Origin: Lachnospiraceae bacterium
GTDB taxonomy: Bacteria > Bacillota > Clostridia > Lachnospirales > Lachnospiraceae
Assembly: GCA_009911195.1 (NCBI GenBank)
Contig: QXWV01000020.1
Span: forward strand, 1-64,000
Reading direction: 5' to 3'
DNA: 64,000 nucleotides
Made by a program: the position numbers and the translations under genes. Of the stretch, positions 26,291 through 35,988 are shown piece by piece (the first letter of the stretch is position 1; each line of letters starts with the position of its first letter). The notes beneath the pieces were generated by a model that was not told where the DNA came from, ran no database searches, and worked only from the letters and a program-made list of their open reading frames with translations.

Positions 26291-27760
26291 TTAAATATCT
26301 ACCAGCACAATCTGCCCCTGTTCATTATATGTAATGCGGCAAGCTGTACCATCCTGGACATTGACGCCATAGATGCGCTCCGTCCTTGTCTGTATCCCGG
26401 TAGCATCCTCGTAATATTCATAAATCACGTAATAATCCCCATTCTCGCCAATCCGTATGACGGAATTGAATTTATAAACATTCCGCCCATTCATCCCTCG
26501 CATTTTCCCTTCCGTATCCAGAAGCACATCCGCATTAATCAGGGCATATATTACGTTGGAAATCGCCACATCTACTGTAATTTCCGTATTCAATGTCAAA
26601 TTGTAGCTGCGGGCGGTAACATCGCTCGCCACCCCCTCTTCGCTAATGGCCACGAATTTATAAACGGATTCCCCCAGCGGCATAGGAATCGCCGAAGTAT
26701 ATACGGTGCTGTCCTCCGTAGGCACTGTTCCATCCGTAGTGTAATAAATCCGGCAGTCTTCCGCAGCCTGTGCTTCAATAGAATAAGGCTCGTAATAATC
26801 CCCGCTGTATACGGATACCTCCGGCGGGGCAGGAATGAGCACATCAATCTTGTACGTATTTGAAACAACGTCGCTTTTTATTCCATAATCATTGACAAAA
26901 CAAGCCTTTACCGTGTAAATCCCGGTCTCCAGGAAAATAGGGGCCGTATATACCTGGCTGCCTTCGTCCGGCTCGCTGCCATCCAACGTATAATAAATCG
27001 TTCCTGAAGTATTGGCACTTAGCTTTAGCGGGAGCACTTCCTCATAGCATCCTTCCACATAGCTAAATTCCGGCGGCTTTGCCATATATTGTTGAAACAG
27101 CGATACAATGCTGTCATCTTCGCATTTTATCAGCAATTCATTAATCGACTCATAATCTTCCGTTTGATTATAAATCGATATTATTTTGTCATATGCATTT
27201 TCCAGGTCCGCATTGGAATACTCTCCTTTTTTTTCAACGATTTCCATTAATGTATAAGCTGCCGGGTCATATTTTTCCTGAATATAATAGTAGTCCGCCA
27301 TCAGGAACAATATTTCCCCATTCCCCTTATCCAGCTCATGAGCCTTCTCCAAATATATAATCGCCTGGGCATAAGCCTCCTGTGATGCACATTCCCTCGC
27401 CCTGCCGACCTGATATGACACAGAATAATTTCTATACCAGTAAATCCCCGCTATACAAAAAACCGCTGTTAAGATGCAGAAAAAAGTTGCCCCTATCAGC
27501 CATCCCCTGCCCCATTTCCCTTTGAGCCGCTCTTGCGCCTTTCCATTTATTCCCTTGGATTTTTGCGCCGGAATTATTTCCTTCTCTTCCGTTTCCTGCA
27601 TTTCTTCCTGCGCCAACTCTACAAACAGGGTGGACAGAGTCTCTTCCATCTCTTCTTCAATTTCCGGTTCAAAATCCGGCACAATCCGGAATTCCTCGCC
27701 ACAATTGTCACAATATAAATGACCTTCCTGCCACTCATACCCGCATTTTGGACATTTCAT
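26291..27760 (-). CDS. Zinc-ribbon, TPR and chitobiase-C-terminal-like membrane protein
   Basis: A 489-residue protein of unknown function. It begins with a zinc ribbon (CPKCGYEW...CDNCGEEF), has an acidic linker, and then a transmembrane segment at about residues 88-110 (GWLIGATFFCILTAVFCIAGIYWY). Residues about 115-225 are helical TPR-like repeats (AYAQAIIYLEKAHELDKGNGEILFLMADYYY). Two beta-sandwich modules follow, each with the chitobiase/hexosaminidase C-terminal motif (GTIYYTLDGSEPDEG and CRIYYTTDGTVPTED). The C-terminal domain of about 100 residues is not recognised. The layout suggests an inside zinc ribbon and an extracytoplasmic repeat region. The gene appears to be in its own unit between folD and the nfn pair. 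Confidence 0.78.
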   Translation of the reverse strand: MKCPKCGYEWQEGHLYCDNCGEEFRIVPDFEPEIEEEMEETLSTLFVELAQEEMQETEEKEIIPAQKSKGINGKAQERLKGKWGRGWLIGATFFCILTAVFCIAGIYWYRNYSVSYQVGRARECASQEAYAQAIIYLEKAHELDKGNGEILFLMADYYYIQEKYDPAAYTLMEIVEKKGEYSNADLENAYDKIISIYNQTEDYESINELLIKCEDDSIVSLFQQYMAKPPEFSYVEGCYEEVLPLKLSANTSGTIYYTLDGSEPDEGSQVYTAPIFLETGIYTVKACFVNDYGIKSDVVSNTYKIDVLIPAPPEVSVYSGDYYEPYSIEAQAAEDCRIYYTTDGTVPTEDSTVYTSAIPMPLGESVYKFVAISEEGVASDVTARSYNLTLNTEITVDVAISNVIYALINADVLLDTEGKMRGMNGRNVYKFNSVIRIGENGDYYVIYEYYEDATGIQTRTERIYGVNVQDGTACRITYNEQGQIVLVDI

Positions 27761-27824
27761 AATAGAATCCCTTTCTATTTCAGCTCTTCATAGAGAACCT
27801 TCGTTTCTTCGCTAATGGCAATGG

Positions 27825-28664
27825 TCAGCGTTCTACGGATTCCACACAATTGTTCATCAGCATTGCTATTGTCATAGGGCCTACGCCTCCCGGCACCGGT
27901 GTAATTGCACTGCATACCGGAAATACATCTTCATAATCCACATCTCCGCACAGCTTATTTTCCTCATTCCGGTGAATCCCTACATCAATAACTACTGCCC
28001 CTTCTTTTATATAATCCTTGGTTATCATTTTGGGCTTTCCTACGGCTACAATTAAAATATCTGCCCTTTTAGTCACTTCCCTTAAATCCTTTGTCCTGGA
28101 ATGGGTTACTGTCACCGTTCCATTTTCACGCAGCAAAAGAAGAGCCATCGGTTTTCCCACAATATTGCTTCTGCCGATTACCACGCATTCTTTTCCTCCT
28201 ATTTCGATGCCGGAACGCTTTAGTAATTGTATAATCCCTGCCGGAGTGCAGGATACAAAGCCCGGCTGCCCGATGCATAAAGCCCCTACGCTTTGAGGGT
28301 GGAAACCGTCCACATCCTTCCTGGGGGAAATCGCCTGAATCACTTTATCCTCGTCGATATGCCCCGGCAAAGGGAGCTGAACTAAAATGCCGTTCACATC
28401 TTCCCTGCCATTCAGTTCTTCTATCAAAGCCAGCAAATCTTCCTGGCTCGTATCCTCTTCCAGTTCATATGCCAAAGAGCGGATACCGATATAGGCGCAC
28501 GCCTTTTTCTTATTTCCCACATATACGCTGGAAGCGGCATCCTTCCCTACCTGAATCACGGCAAGGGTAACCTCCATGCCGTCCGCCTTCAACGCCGATA
28601 CTTTTTCCTTCAGTTCTTCCTTTATCTGGGCGGATATCGCTTTTCCATCTATTATCTTCGCCAT
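27825..28664 (-). CDS. folD: Bifunctional methylene-THF dehydrogenase/methenyl-THF cyclohydrolase
   Basis: Interconverts 5,10-methylene-, methenyl- and 10-formyl-THF, using NADP(H), in one-carbon metabolism. The 279-residue product begins AKIIDGKAISAQIKEELKEK and has the signatures VGNKKKACAYIGI, GILVQLPLPGHIDEDKVIQAI and the C-terminal PVPGGVGPMTIAMLMNN. The catalytic region also includes PRKDVDGFHPQSVG and GRSNIVGKPMALLL. The start at 28664 has AAAGGAG 14 nt upstream, which is long; no better start is visible. It lies 47 nt downstream of fhs, the functional partner, on the same message. Confidence 0.96.
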   Translation of the reverse strand: MAKIIDGKAISAQIKEELKEKVSALKADGMEVTLAVIQVGKDAASSVYVGNKKKACAYIGIRSLAYELEEDTSQEDLLALIEELNGREDVNGILVQLPLPGHIDEDKVIQAISPRKDVDGFHPQSVGALCIGQPGFVSCTPAGIIQLLKRSGIEIGGKECVVIGRSNIVGKPMALLLLRENGTVTVTHSRTKDLREVTKRADILIVAVGKPKMITKDYIKEGAVVIDVGIHRNEENKLCGDVDYEDVFPVCSAITPVPGGVGPMTIAMLMNNCVESVER

Positions 28665-28711
28665 CTTAAAAACCGCGCTCCTTTCTTTACAGCCTTTTGG
28701 GCACATCCGTT

Positions 28712-30382
28712 TTAGAACAGGCCGGTGATTACCCCATCCTGGTTTACATCTATACGCAAGGCAGCCGGTTCTTTAGGAAGTCCTGGCATAGTCATCACTG
28801 CCCCTGTCAGCACCACCACAAAGCCTGCCCCTGCCGACACATACATTTCCCTTACATTCATTGTAAAGCCTTCCGGCCTGCCTAAAAGCTCCGGATTATC
28901 CGACAGGGAATACTGGGTTTTTGCCATACATACCGGAAGCTTCCCAAATCCAAGGCTTTCCAATTGTTTCATTTGCTTTTGGGCCGCCGGTGTATAGCTC
29001 ACATCCAAAGCACCATATATTTCCTTTGCCACTGTTTCTATTTTTTCCTTTAAGGTAAGGGAATCTTCATACAAAACATGGAAGCGGCTTTCCTTCTTCT
29101 CCAAAGTCTCCAACACCTTTTCCGCTAAAGCAATGCCGCCTTCCCCTCCTTTTTCCCAAACTTGGGAAAGGGCGAATTCGCATCCCCGCTTTTCGCAAAA
29201 CTCCCTGATAAATGCCACTTCTTCTTCTGTATCCGTCAGGAAAGAATTTAAAGTAACCACCACGGGCACGCCATACTTTTGCAGATTCTCTATATGTTTT
29301 TCCAAGTTGGAAATCCCCTTTTGCAATGCCTCCATATTCTCCTGGCTCAAATCCGCCTTCGCCACACCGCCGTTATATTTCAAAGCGCGCACTGTTGCTA
29401 CTAAAACCGCCGCATCCGGCTTCAATCCGCCAATCCGGCACTTGATGTCAAAGAACTTTTCCGCTCCTAAATCGGCGCCGAAACCGGCTTCCGTAATCAC
29501 ATAATCCGCCATCTTAAGGGCCGCCTTCGTCGCCCGGATAGAATTGCATCCATGGGCAATATTGGCAAAAGGCCCCCCGTGCACCAGCACCGGTGTATGT
29601 TCCAGAGTCTGTATCAGATTAGGCTTTAGGGCATCCTTTAGCAATGCCGCCATAGCTCCTACCGCCTGCAAATCGGCTGCGGTCACCGGCCTTCCTTCAT
29701 AGTTATAGGCTACTACCATCCGACCCAGCCTCTCCTTCATGTCTTCCATATTTTCCGAAAGGCAAAGCACGGCCATAATCTCCGAAGCCACCGTAATCAC
29801 GAAATGGTCTTCCCTGACCGTTCCGTCCATCTTATTCCCAAGTCCTACCACAATATTCCTGAGCACCCTGTCATTCATATCCAGGCACCTTTTCCATATA
29901 ACCTGCCTCGTATCAATCCCAAGGGCATTTCCCTGCTGGATATGATTATCCAGCATAGCCGCCAGCAAATTGTTGGCAGACGTTATGGCATGAAAGTCCC
30001 CCGTAAAATGCAGATTCAAATCTTCCATAGGCACCGCCTGGGCATAACCGCCCCCTGCCGCTCCGCCTTTCACTCCAAAGCATGGCCCTAAGGAAGGCTC
30101 CCTCAAAGCAATCACCGCACATTTCCCCAGCTTCCCAAAAGCCTGGCCAAGGCCCACGCTGGTGGTTGTTTTTCCTTCCCCAGCCGGAGTAGGGTTAATC
30201 GCTGTTACTAAAATCAGCTTCCCCTCCGGATTCCCCTTAATCCTCTCCAAATATTCATCCGAAATCTTTGCCTTATATTTCCCATACAGCTCCAAATCAT
30301 CCGCTTCTATATGAAGCCCTTCCGCTATACCCAAAATAGGCTCCATAACCGCTTCCTGTGCAATCTGAATATCCGTCTTCAT
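28712..30382 (-). CDS. fhs: Formate-tetrahydrofolate ligase
   Basis: ATP-dependent formation of 10-formyl-THF from formate and THF; in acetogens it is the entry of the methyl branch, in others it supplies purine and fMet synthesis. The 556-residue enzyme has ATP-site motifs [18 protein letters not shown], the conserved [21 protein letters not shown]-type region and [14 protein letters not shown]. Length is normal. Its start codon overlaps the stop of the FtsK motor ORF (ATGA). With folD downstream it makes a two-gene one-carbon module; no Wood-Ljungdahl carbonyl-branch genes are in the window. Confidence 0.97.
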   Translation of the reverse strand: MKTDIQIAQEAVMEPILGIAEGLHIEADDLELYGKYKAKISDEYLERIKGNPEGKLILVTAINPTPAGEGKTTTSVGLGQAFGKLGKCAVIALREPSLGPCFGVKGGAAGGGYAQAVPMEDLNLHFTGDFHAITSANNLLAAMLDNHIQQGNALGIDTRQVIWKRCLDMNDRVLRNIVVGLGNKMDGTVREDHFVITVASEIMAVLCLSENMEDMKERLGRMVVAYNYEGRPVTAADLQAVGAMAALLKDALKPNLIQTLEHTPVLVHGGPFANIAHGCNSIRATKAALKMADYVITEAGFGADLGAEKFFDIKCRIGGLKPDAAVLVATVRALKYNGGVAKADLSQENMEALQKGISNLEKHIENLQKYGVPVVVTLNSFLTDTEEEVAFIREFCEKRGCEFALSQVWEKGGEGGIALAEKVLETLEKKESRFHVLYEDSLTLKEKIETVAKEIYGALDVSYTPAAQKQMKQLESLGFGKLPVCMAKTQYSLSDNPELLGRPEGFTMNVREMYVSAGAGFVVVLTGAVMTMPGLPKEPAALRIDVNQDGVITGLF

Positions 30383-32748
30383 GCTTCCTCCTCCAATATC
30401 CGTTCAAACTCCTCCATGCTCATCAGCACTTTTCTCGGTTTCGTCCCTTCTTCTTCCCCTACAACACCGGCCTCACATAGCTGGTCCATAATGCGGGCGG
30501 CGCGGTTAAACCCTATCTTAAATACTCTTTGCAGCATACCGATAGACGCTTTGTCCTTTTCGATAATAAACTTTCCAGCCTCCGCAAAATACTGGTCTTT
30601 GCTGCTTTCTTCGCTTCCTCCCCCTGAAGTGGAAGCAGGATTAGTTCCTATTGTCTGGATTTTTTCCTGCACATCCTCGCTATATACATTGCCAATCGCC
30701 TGATTCTTTAAAAAGTCCACCACATCGGACACTTCTGAATCGGAAACAAAAGAGCCCTGCACCCTGGCAGGCTTCGGATATCCCTGGGGATAAAAGAGCA
30801 TATCCCCCTTTCCTAACAGCTTCTCCGCCCCGTTCATATCCAAAATGGTGCGGGAATCCACGCCACTTGATACCGCGAAGGCCACACGGCTTGGCATATT
30901 GGCTTTGATTAACCCTGTGATTACATCCACGGAAGGCCGCTGGGTAGCGATAATCAGATGAATTCCCGCAGCCCTGGCAAGCTGTGCCAGACGGCAAATG
31001 GATTCTTCCACTTCTCCCGGCGCCACCATCATCAAATCAGCCAGCTCGTCCACGATAATCACAATCTGAGGCATTCTCGCCGGGGCGTCTTCCCCCCGCT
31101 CCTTCATTGCCTCCACAGCTTTATTATATCCTTTTAAATCCCTTACATTAAAATCGGCAAACTTTTTATATCTGTCCGTCATTTCTGCTACACCCCAATG
31201 CAGGGCGGCGGCGGCCTTTTTCGGGTCTGTCACTACCGGAATCAGCAAATGGGGAATCCCGTTATAAACACTTAATTCCACCACCTTAGGGTCTACCATA
31301 ATCAGCTTCACATCATCCGGATGGGCCTTGTACAAAATACTCATAATTAATGTATTGATGCATACCGATTTACCGGAGCCTGTAGAGCCAGCAATTAACA
31401 TATGGGGCATTTTGGCAATGTCCGTCACCACCGTTTTCCCCCCAATATCCTTGCCCACGGCAAAAGCAAGATTGGAGGGGAATTCCTGGAATTCTTTGGA
31501 TTCCAGCAAATCCCTGAGCGGAACTGCGGAATTCTCCTTATTGGGCACCTCTATCCCTACTGCTGCCTTTCCGGGTATCGGTGCCTCAATCCTGATATCC
31601 GTAGCTGCCAAGTTCAGCTTAATGTCATCCGCCAGCCCTACAATCTTGCTCACTTTCACGCCTTTCTCCGGCTGCAGTTCATAACGGGTTACCGTAGGAC
31701 CCTGGCTAATATCCGTAATCATTACCTTTACGCCAAAAGTGGCCAATGTATTCTGAAGATTAATTGCCGTTTCCTTCAGTTGCAGGGAAGACGTGGCATT
31801 TCCCTTGTTAGCACCTTTCTTTAACAAGTTAAGGGAGGGGATACGGTACTGCCTGGGCAGCCCCTCACTGCTTTTCTTAATATCCGCTGCAATCTCCGGG
31901 GGAACATCGGTTCTTTCCTCCTTTTTATCCCCCTGTGCCAGCCTTGCTGCAGGCCTTTCTTTTACCGGTTCTGCTTCTCCCTTTGGAACATCCCCGGCAT
32001 TCCCTTCGATTCCATCTTCTTTGTATCCGTTCCCCATATCAGCTTTTGCCTGATACGGCTCGTTTCCACTCCCTGCCTGCTGCTTTACTTCCGTATCCGC
32101 TCCTTCTGTCCGTCCATCGGCAGTAATATGTATTTTATCATAATCGGAAGAATGGAACTCCCCTATGCTCTTTTCAACCGTAACCTCCATCTCTTCAATG
32201 GATTCTTCCTCCAAATCGTTTAATATAATCTCGTGGATGTCATCCCTTATCTCTTCAGTAAAGCCGGTTGTATCTGCAGCCGCTTGCTCTGCCGCATTTA
32301 AAGTAACCGCTTTTGTCATTGCACCGCTTGCTGCAACCCCTCCTGCTATCACCGTTTTAGCCGTCTTATTTCCTGACATAGCTTCCGCCAGCGCTGCCGT
32401 TTCCACCGCCGCCATTTCAAGTACTGCTTCTTTTTTCGCCCTCTTTTCCTCTTTCGCCGCAATGGCAGTATCCAACATCACGCCTGAAACCTTCTTATCC
32501 ATCCGGAGGATTTTTTCATTTTCTATTTCTTCTTCCCGGATGCGGCGCTCTTCTTCCCGTTTCCTGCGCAATTCTTCCTGCTCTCTCCTTCTTTGCTGCG
32601 CCCTCTCCCTGCGGACATAAGTTTCTTCCCGTGTCCTTTCATACACCTTCTGCCCGCCACTCTTTACTCCCTTTACAATTGATTTTTCCGTCAATATAAT
32701 TAGGCAAATGACGGTAAGGACTATCAATAGCAATATAGTCCCTACCAT
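30379..32748 (-). CDS. FtsK/SpoIIIE DNA translocase, motor part (N-terminal membrane domain in separate ORF)
   Basis: ATP-driven DNA pump that moves chromosomes through the division or sporulation septum. This 789-residue ORF starts at a single hydrophobic segment ([20 protein letters not shown]), which corresponds to the last membrane helix of the family. A 300-residue charged linker follows, then the alpha and beta motor domains with Walker [15 protein letters not shown] and Walker [16 protein letters not shown], and a complete gamma DNA-reading domain ([26 protein letters not shown]). The earlier membrane helices are encoded by the ORF that ends at 32742 in another frame; the start ATG overlaps that stop as ATGGTAG. 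No ribosome site precedes the ATG. A single missing base near 32765-32775 would explain the break. Confidence 0.9.
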   Translation of the reverse strand: MVGTILLLIVLTVICLIILTEKSIVKGVKSGGQKVYERTREETYVRRERAQQRRREQEELRRKREEERRIREEEIENEKILRMDKKVSGVMLDTAIAAKEEKRAKKEAVLEMAAVETAALAEAMSGNKTAKTVIAGGVAASGAMTKAVTLNAAEQAAADTTGFTEEIRDDIHEIILNDLEEESIEEMEVTVEKSIGEFHSSDYDKIHITADGRTEGADTEVKQQAGSGNEPYQAKADMGNGYKEDGIEGNAGDVPKGEAEPVKERPAARLAQGDKKEERTDVPPEIAADIKKSSEGLPRQYRIPSLNLLKKGANKGNATSSLQLKETAINLQNTLATFGVKVMITDISQGPTVTRYELQPEKGVKVSKIVGLADDIKLNLAATDIRIEAPIPGKAAVGIEVPNKENSAVPLRDLLESKEFQEFPSNLAFAVGKDIGGKTVVTDIAKMPHMLIAGSTGSGKSVCINTLIMSILYKAHPDDVKLIMVDPKVVELSVYNGIPHLLIPVVTDPKKAAAALHWGVAEMTDRYKKFADFNVRDLKGYNKAVEAMKERGEDAPARMPQIVIIVDELADLMMVAPGEVEESICRLAQLARAAGIHLIIATQRPSVDVITGLIKANMPSRVAFAVSSGVDSRTILDMNGAEKLLGKGDMLFYPQGYPKPARVQGSFVSDSEVSDVVDFLKNQAIGNVYSEDVQEKIQTIGTNPASTSGGGSEESSKDQYFAEAGKFIIEKDKASIGMLQRVFKIGFNRAARIMDQLCEAGVVGEEEGTKPRKVLMSMEEFERILEEEA

Positions 32749-33272
32749 AGAAAGGGAGCGAAGCTTAAGAAAGCCAGGGTGCCTGCCAGTACCCCTCCCC
32801 CGCTATGGTTTTCACTACACCTTTCGTAAATTTGGCGTACACTATAAAGGGAGTCTTCTTTCCAGGCTCCCGTTGTCAAATCACATGTCATACCTATCAG
32901 CACAAATAAGATAAGCGCCGCCGCAAGTTTCCTTGTTGCTATACGGTTCCCTCTATTAGAGATTCCAAAAGCCACTGCCAAAAAAAGCATTACAGGGGCA
33001 ATATATGCCGGTATTCCCAACAGCCCGAACATCACATCGCTGACGGTATCCCCCACCACCCCTACAATGCCAAAGTTGCATAAGAATAAAAAAACTGCCA
33101 GCGCGAACACGCCAATCAGTATCACTTCGTTTTTTATTGCACTGTCCATGGGCTCCGCCGGCCTGTATGCCCTGCTGCCCGATTGTTTTCTTTTCGATGC
33201 CGAAGTACGGGAAGAGGACTTCCTTGATGCACCCCGCTTCGCACCGCTTCTCTTTCCCTGTCCAGATGCCAT
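32742..33272 (-). CDS. FtsK/SpoIIIE N-terminal membrane domain, frame-disrupted
   Basis: A 176-residue ORF with a basic N-terminus (RSGAKRGASRKSSSRTSASKR) and three hydrophobic segments (KNEVILIGVFALAVFLFLCNF, FGLLGIPAYIAPVMLFLAVAF, KLAAALILFVLIGMTCDL). It then reaches the conserved GGGVLAGTLAFL stretch that precedes the last helix in FtsK/SpoIIIE proteins, and meets a TAG. In the -1 frame the reading continues as [18 protein letters not shown], the expected continuation. So this is the 5-prime part of the same gene. The ATG at 33272 follows GGGAGG by about 10 nt. It may be a real frameshift mutation, a sequencing error, or two cooperating polypeptides; the sequence alone cannot decide. Confidence 0.85.
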   Translation of the reverse strand: MASGQGKRSGAKRGASRKSSSRTSASKRKQSGSRAYRPAEPMDSAIKNEVILIGVFALAVFLFLCNFGIVGVVGDTVSDVMFGLLGIPAYIAPVMLFLAVAFGISNRGNRIATRKLAAALILFVLIGMTCDLTTGAWKEDSLYSVRQIYERCSENHSGGGVLAGTLAFLSFAPFLW

Positions 33273-33424
33273 ACTCACTCATCCTCCCAAACTCTAATGC
33301 TTCGCTCTCCATCCATTCGCCGGCCCCTTTTCCAGCAGATGTACCGTTGCTTTCCACCTCTTTATGGCCATTTTTCCCATAACCGGATAATTTTCTCAAC
33401 TTATATAGTATAGCATTTAATAGG

Positions 33425-34156
33425 CTACTTGTCATCAATCATTTCATGCAGATGCTTCATGGCTTCCCTGATTCCGCCCACTTCATTGATAATCCCTTCA
33501 TTCACCGCTTCCTGGCCTACAAGGATAGTTCCTACATCTTTTGTCAGTACGCCTGTCTCCATCATCAGCTCTTCCAGCCTTGCCTTGCTTATTTTGCAAT
33601 GGCTGCATACAAATCCAGTAATCCGGTTCTGTATTTGTTTAAAATAGTCAAATGTCTGGGGCACGCCGATGACCATACCATTCATCCTTACCGGATGAAT
33701 CACCATCGTACCCGTAGGAACGATAAAGGAATAATCCGTACTGGCCGCAATCGGTACGCCAATGGAATGGCTTCCCCCCAATACCAGGGAAACTGTAGGT
33801 TTGCTCAGCGAAGCAATCATTTCCGCAATAGCCAGCCCCGCTTCCACATCTCCACCCATAGTATTTAAGAGGATTAACAGCCCGTCCACCTCACAGCTAT
33901 CTTCAATTGCCGCAAGTTCTGGCAGAATATGCTCATACTTTGTTGTTTTAGAAGTACCATTCAAATTGTCATGGCCTTCCACTTCACCGATAATAGTTAG
34001 CAAATGAAGCTTATGCTTTTTTTCATTTTTATCCAGCGTCACCTGGCCGGTTTTTTCAATCCTTTCCTCCCTGTGCTTTTCCTCGTCTGCCTTTTTATCT
34101 TCGCCTTTCCCTTTTGTATCGGTATTCTTTGCCGTCTTAGATTTCTGATTTCCCAT
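33425..34156 (-). CDS. TepA-like ClpP-family protease
   Basis: A 243-residue ClpP/SDH-fold protein related to Bacillus TepA (YmfB), a membrane-associated peptidase-like protein implicated in translocation and spore development. After a charged N-terminus rich in Lys and Glu, the ClpP core shows LLILLNTMGGDVEAGLAIAEMIASL and the nucleophile motif LVLGGSHSIGVPIAASTDYSFI, then TMVIHPVRMNG, where the catalytic His is expected. The ATG at 34156 follows GGAGG by 6 nt. It lies directly upstream of the ftsK/spoIIIE locus, the same order as ymfB and spoIIIE in Bacillus, which supports the assignment. Confidence 0.9.
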   Translation of the reverse strand: MGNQKSKTAKNTDTKGKGEDKKADEEKHREERIEKTGQVTLDKNEKKHKLHLLTIIGEVEGHDNLNGTSKTTKYEHILPELAAIEDSCEVDGLLILLNTMGGDVEAGLAIAEMIASLSKPTVSLVLGGSHSIGVPIAASTDYSFIVPTGTMVIHPVRMNGMVIGVPQTFDYFKQIQNRITGFVCSHCKISKARLEELMMETGVLTKDVGTILVGQEAVNEGIINEVGGIREAMKHLHEMIDDK

Positions 34157-34202
34157 GCGATTCCTCCATGCCAAAGATTTTTATATACAAATCTATACGG
34201 AA

Positions 34203-34222
34203 AATGCCCTATTTGGGGCATT
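34203..34222 (-). terminator. Small terminator-like hairpin before tepA
   Basis: On the minus strand AATGCCC-caaata-GGGCATT followed by TT. The T-run is short. It lies downstream of the membrane protein gene at 34413 and 47 nt upstream of the tepA start, directly after two crossing complementary segments. Confidence 0.45.
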
Positions 34223-34230
34223 CCCTGGCG

Positions 34231-34282
34231 TAAGGCTTAGAACTTTCTGGCAAACAGCCCTACCGTGAGCCTTAAAAGTTCT
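34231..34282 (-). promoter_or_regulatory. Crossing complementary segments upstream of tepA (possible RNA switch)
   Basis: On the minus strand AGAACTTT (34282-34275) and TAAGGCT (34274-34268) are followed 21 nt later by their exact complements in the same order, AAAGTTCT (34246-34239) and AGCCTTA (34237-34231). The two helices, 8 and 7 bp, cross, so they would form a pseudoknot or compete with each other. A hairpin with a short T-run follows. Confidence 0.4.
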
Positions 34283-34344
34283 TCCCACGCTTCCATCTTC
34301 TTAGTTTGCATGGTTATACGGATTTTATTCTTTATTTTGCCCAT
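34237..34344 (-). CDS. Possible 35-residue small protein
   Basis: A small ORF not longer than 35 residues in the gap between the polytopic membrane protein gene and tepA. AAAAGG ends 2 nt before its ATG, which is close for a ribosome site. The product starts with a basic stretch (GKIKNKIRI) and ends with an amphipathic helix-like segment (MEAWEELLRLTVGLFARKF). It overlaps the crossing complementary segments described separately, and the two readings are alternatives. I do not recognise the peptide; evidence is weak. Confidence 0.25.
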   Translation of the reverse strand: MGKIKNKIRITMQTKKMEAWEELLRLTVGLFARKF

Positions 34345-34412
34345 GTCCTTTTCATTTATTTCGCCGGATGGTTTTCAAAGGCACAGCAGGCATCCTAACT
34401 TTTTAAATATCA

Positions 34413-35891
34413 TTAAATATCAAAATCATCACTTTCATCCACCGAAACATCAAATTTCATTTTATCCCATTCCACAATCTTGTCAAAATCCATTTCCCGC
34501 CTCACATGCTTTTTCGGAAGCGGGAGAGGATTTTCAATCAGTTTTACCTTTGGTTTTTCTTCTTCCTGCCCCTCCATTTCCCCTGTTTCATCCATTTCCC
34601 CTGTTCCATCTATTTCATCCATATCCTCCAGAATCAATTCCGGCATATCTGCAATTTTCACCTTGTTCTCCTCTTCTGCATAAATTCCCATAGAAGCAAT
34701 GCCAATCCCTGCCAAAATGCTCCACCCGAAGGAAATAAAAATCTGGTATCCCAATGGTCCCGCAGAAGTCATGTCCATAGCCGTCACCGCCAATAGGTAA
34801 AAAATCCATGCATCCTGCTTCTGTTTCCTATGAAACCAAAACCCTACTACTCCAAGGGCAGCGAAAAAGCAAAGCAGCACCCCCGCCATCAAATCACTGT
34901 CAGGCCCTGACGGAAACGCCATACCGCCATTCCCTGCAAACATAACAAGCCACGTATTCCAAATGCTTCCCAGTGTACTGCCTGACAGCCCTGCATCCAA
35001 GGCCATCAGGCAAAGCATGGCGGCTACCGTTCCGAGGAACAGCAAAAGCAGTTTCTTTCGTCCGGCCATATAACCTGCCTTCCCCTGCATCCCTTCTTTG
35101 ACAGCCAGACATCCGGCGAAGAGAATCACCAACAATCCTGCCGCATCCAAATAGCCTAACAGACCTGTATACAGCCCCATCAGGAAAAAGGCCGCATATG
35201 CCGTTTTCTTCTGCTTTCCTATCATCCGTCCGCACAGCCCTGCCCCCAAAATCCCTGTTGCAAACAGGAAGAAGCAGAAAACATCCGGTGTAAGGCAATA
35301 AATCTGTTTGGCATATGCCGGCAGAAAAACCATAGCCGCCATAACGCATAAAGCTTCCACCCTTCCAGCCAGTAGCTTAATGCCAAAATAGAGGAGAAGC
35401 AGCGACAAAAGCTGAATTACTATTTGTAAAGCCAAACCTGCTATCTCTTTATTCCCACTAAAAGATAACAATGCCGATAAAACCCATGTATATACATAAG
35501 AAGCGCCATGAGCAATCTCCGGCACTCCCCCTGAACTTTTAACCAAAGCCATATTATAATAGGACATATCCTGTGGCACATCCCAAAATTTTAACAAATG
35601 AATCCTGTAAAGAAGCGCAAATGCAGCCAGGCTCATCACAAGAAAGCATTCCGCCATTTTTTTTGAATGCCCATCCTGTAAAAGCCGGCCATGCAATACC
35701 CCGGATGTTTTGTAGCCCAAAAACCATATCCCCCCTACTGTAGCAAACACCAGACAGATTAAAAAAGGGGCGGCATACTTGCCCGTTTCCCACAAAAGAT
35801 TCCCTATGTCAAAAAGGTAAACTGCCAGCATTGTTCCAGACAATGCCGTAAAAATCAGCCATAAAGGATAACTCAACCATATTTTTTTCAT
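34413..35891 (-). CDS. Polytopic membrane protein with acidic cytosolic tail
   Basis: About 492 residues with roughly 11 to 12 hydrophobic segments, then a C-terminal soluble tail of about 90 residues. The tail is strongly acidic in its first part (LILEDMDEIDGTGEMDETGEMEG) and ends FDVSVDESDDFDI. The segment FWDVPQDMSYYNMALVKSSGG followed by GASYVYTWVLSALLSF resembles the first extracytoplasmic loop of glycosyltransferase-39-like membrane proteins, but I cannot confirm catalytic residues. Start is uncertain: the ATG at 35891 has CAGG 6 nt upstream, whereas the longest frame uses a TTG at 35957 without a ribosome site. It is followed by a 256-bp gap before tepA. Confidence 0.7.
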   Translation of the reverse strand: MKKIWLSYPLWLIFTALSGTMLAVYLFDIGNLLWETGKYAAPFLICLVFATVGGIWFLGYKTSGVLHGRLLQDGHSKKMAECFLVMSLAAFALLYRIHLLKFWDVPQDMSYYNMALVKSSGGVPEIAHGASYVYTWVLSALLSFSGNKEIAGLALQIVIQLLSLLLLYFGIKLLAGRVEALCVMAAMVFLPAYAKQIYCLTPDVFCFFLFATGILGAGLCGRMIGKQKKTAYAAFFLMGLYTGLLGYLDAAGLLVILFAGCLAVKEGMQGKAGYMAGRKKLLLLFLGTVAAMLCLMALDAGLSGSTLGSIWNTWLVMFAGNGGMAFPSGPDSDLMAGVLLCFFAALGVVGFWFHRKQKQDAWIFYLLAVTAMDMTSAGPLGYQIFISFGWSILAGIGIASMGIYAEEENKVKIADMPELILEDMDEIDGTGEMDETGEMEGQEEEKPKVKLIENPLPLPKKHVRREMDFDKIVEWDKMKFDVSVDESDDFDI

Positions 35892-35988
35892 TTTCATCCT
35901 GATAGCCCGATATAGCAGCATACCCACCATTGAACTAACAATACTGCTTATTTTCAATTGTGAACATGCTGCTACACCAACTCCTTCC

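Noticed and set aside
32742-32790. Classic -1 slippery heptamer for programmed frameshifting in ftsK
   Set aside because: The sequence near TTTCTTAAG does not fit X-XXY-YYZ pairing well, and no clear downstream stimulator was found; a lost base is simpler.
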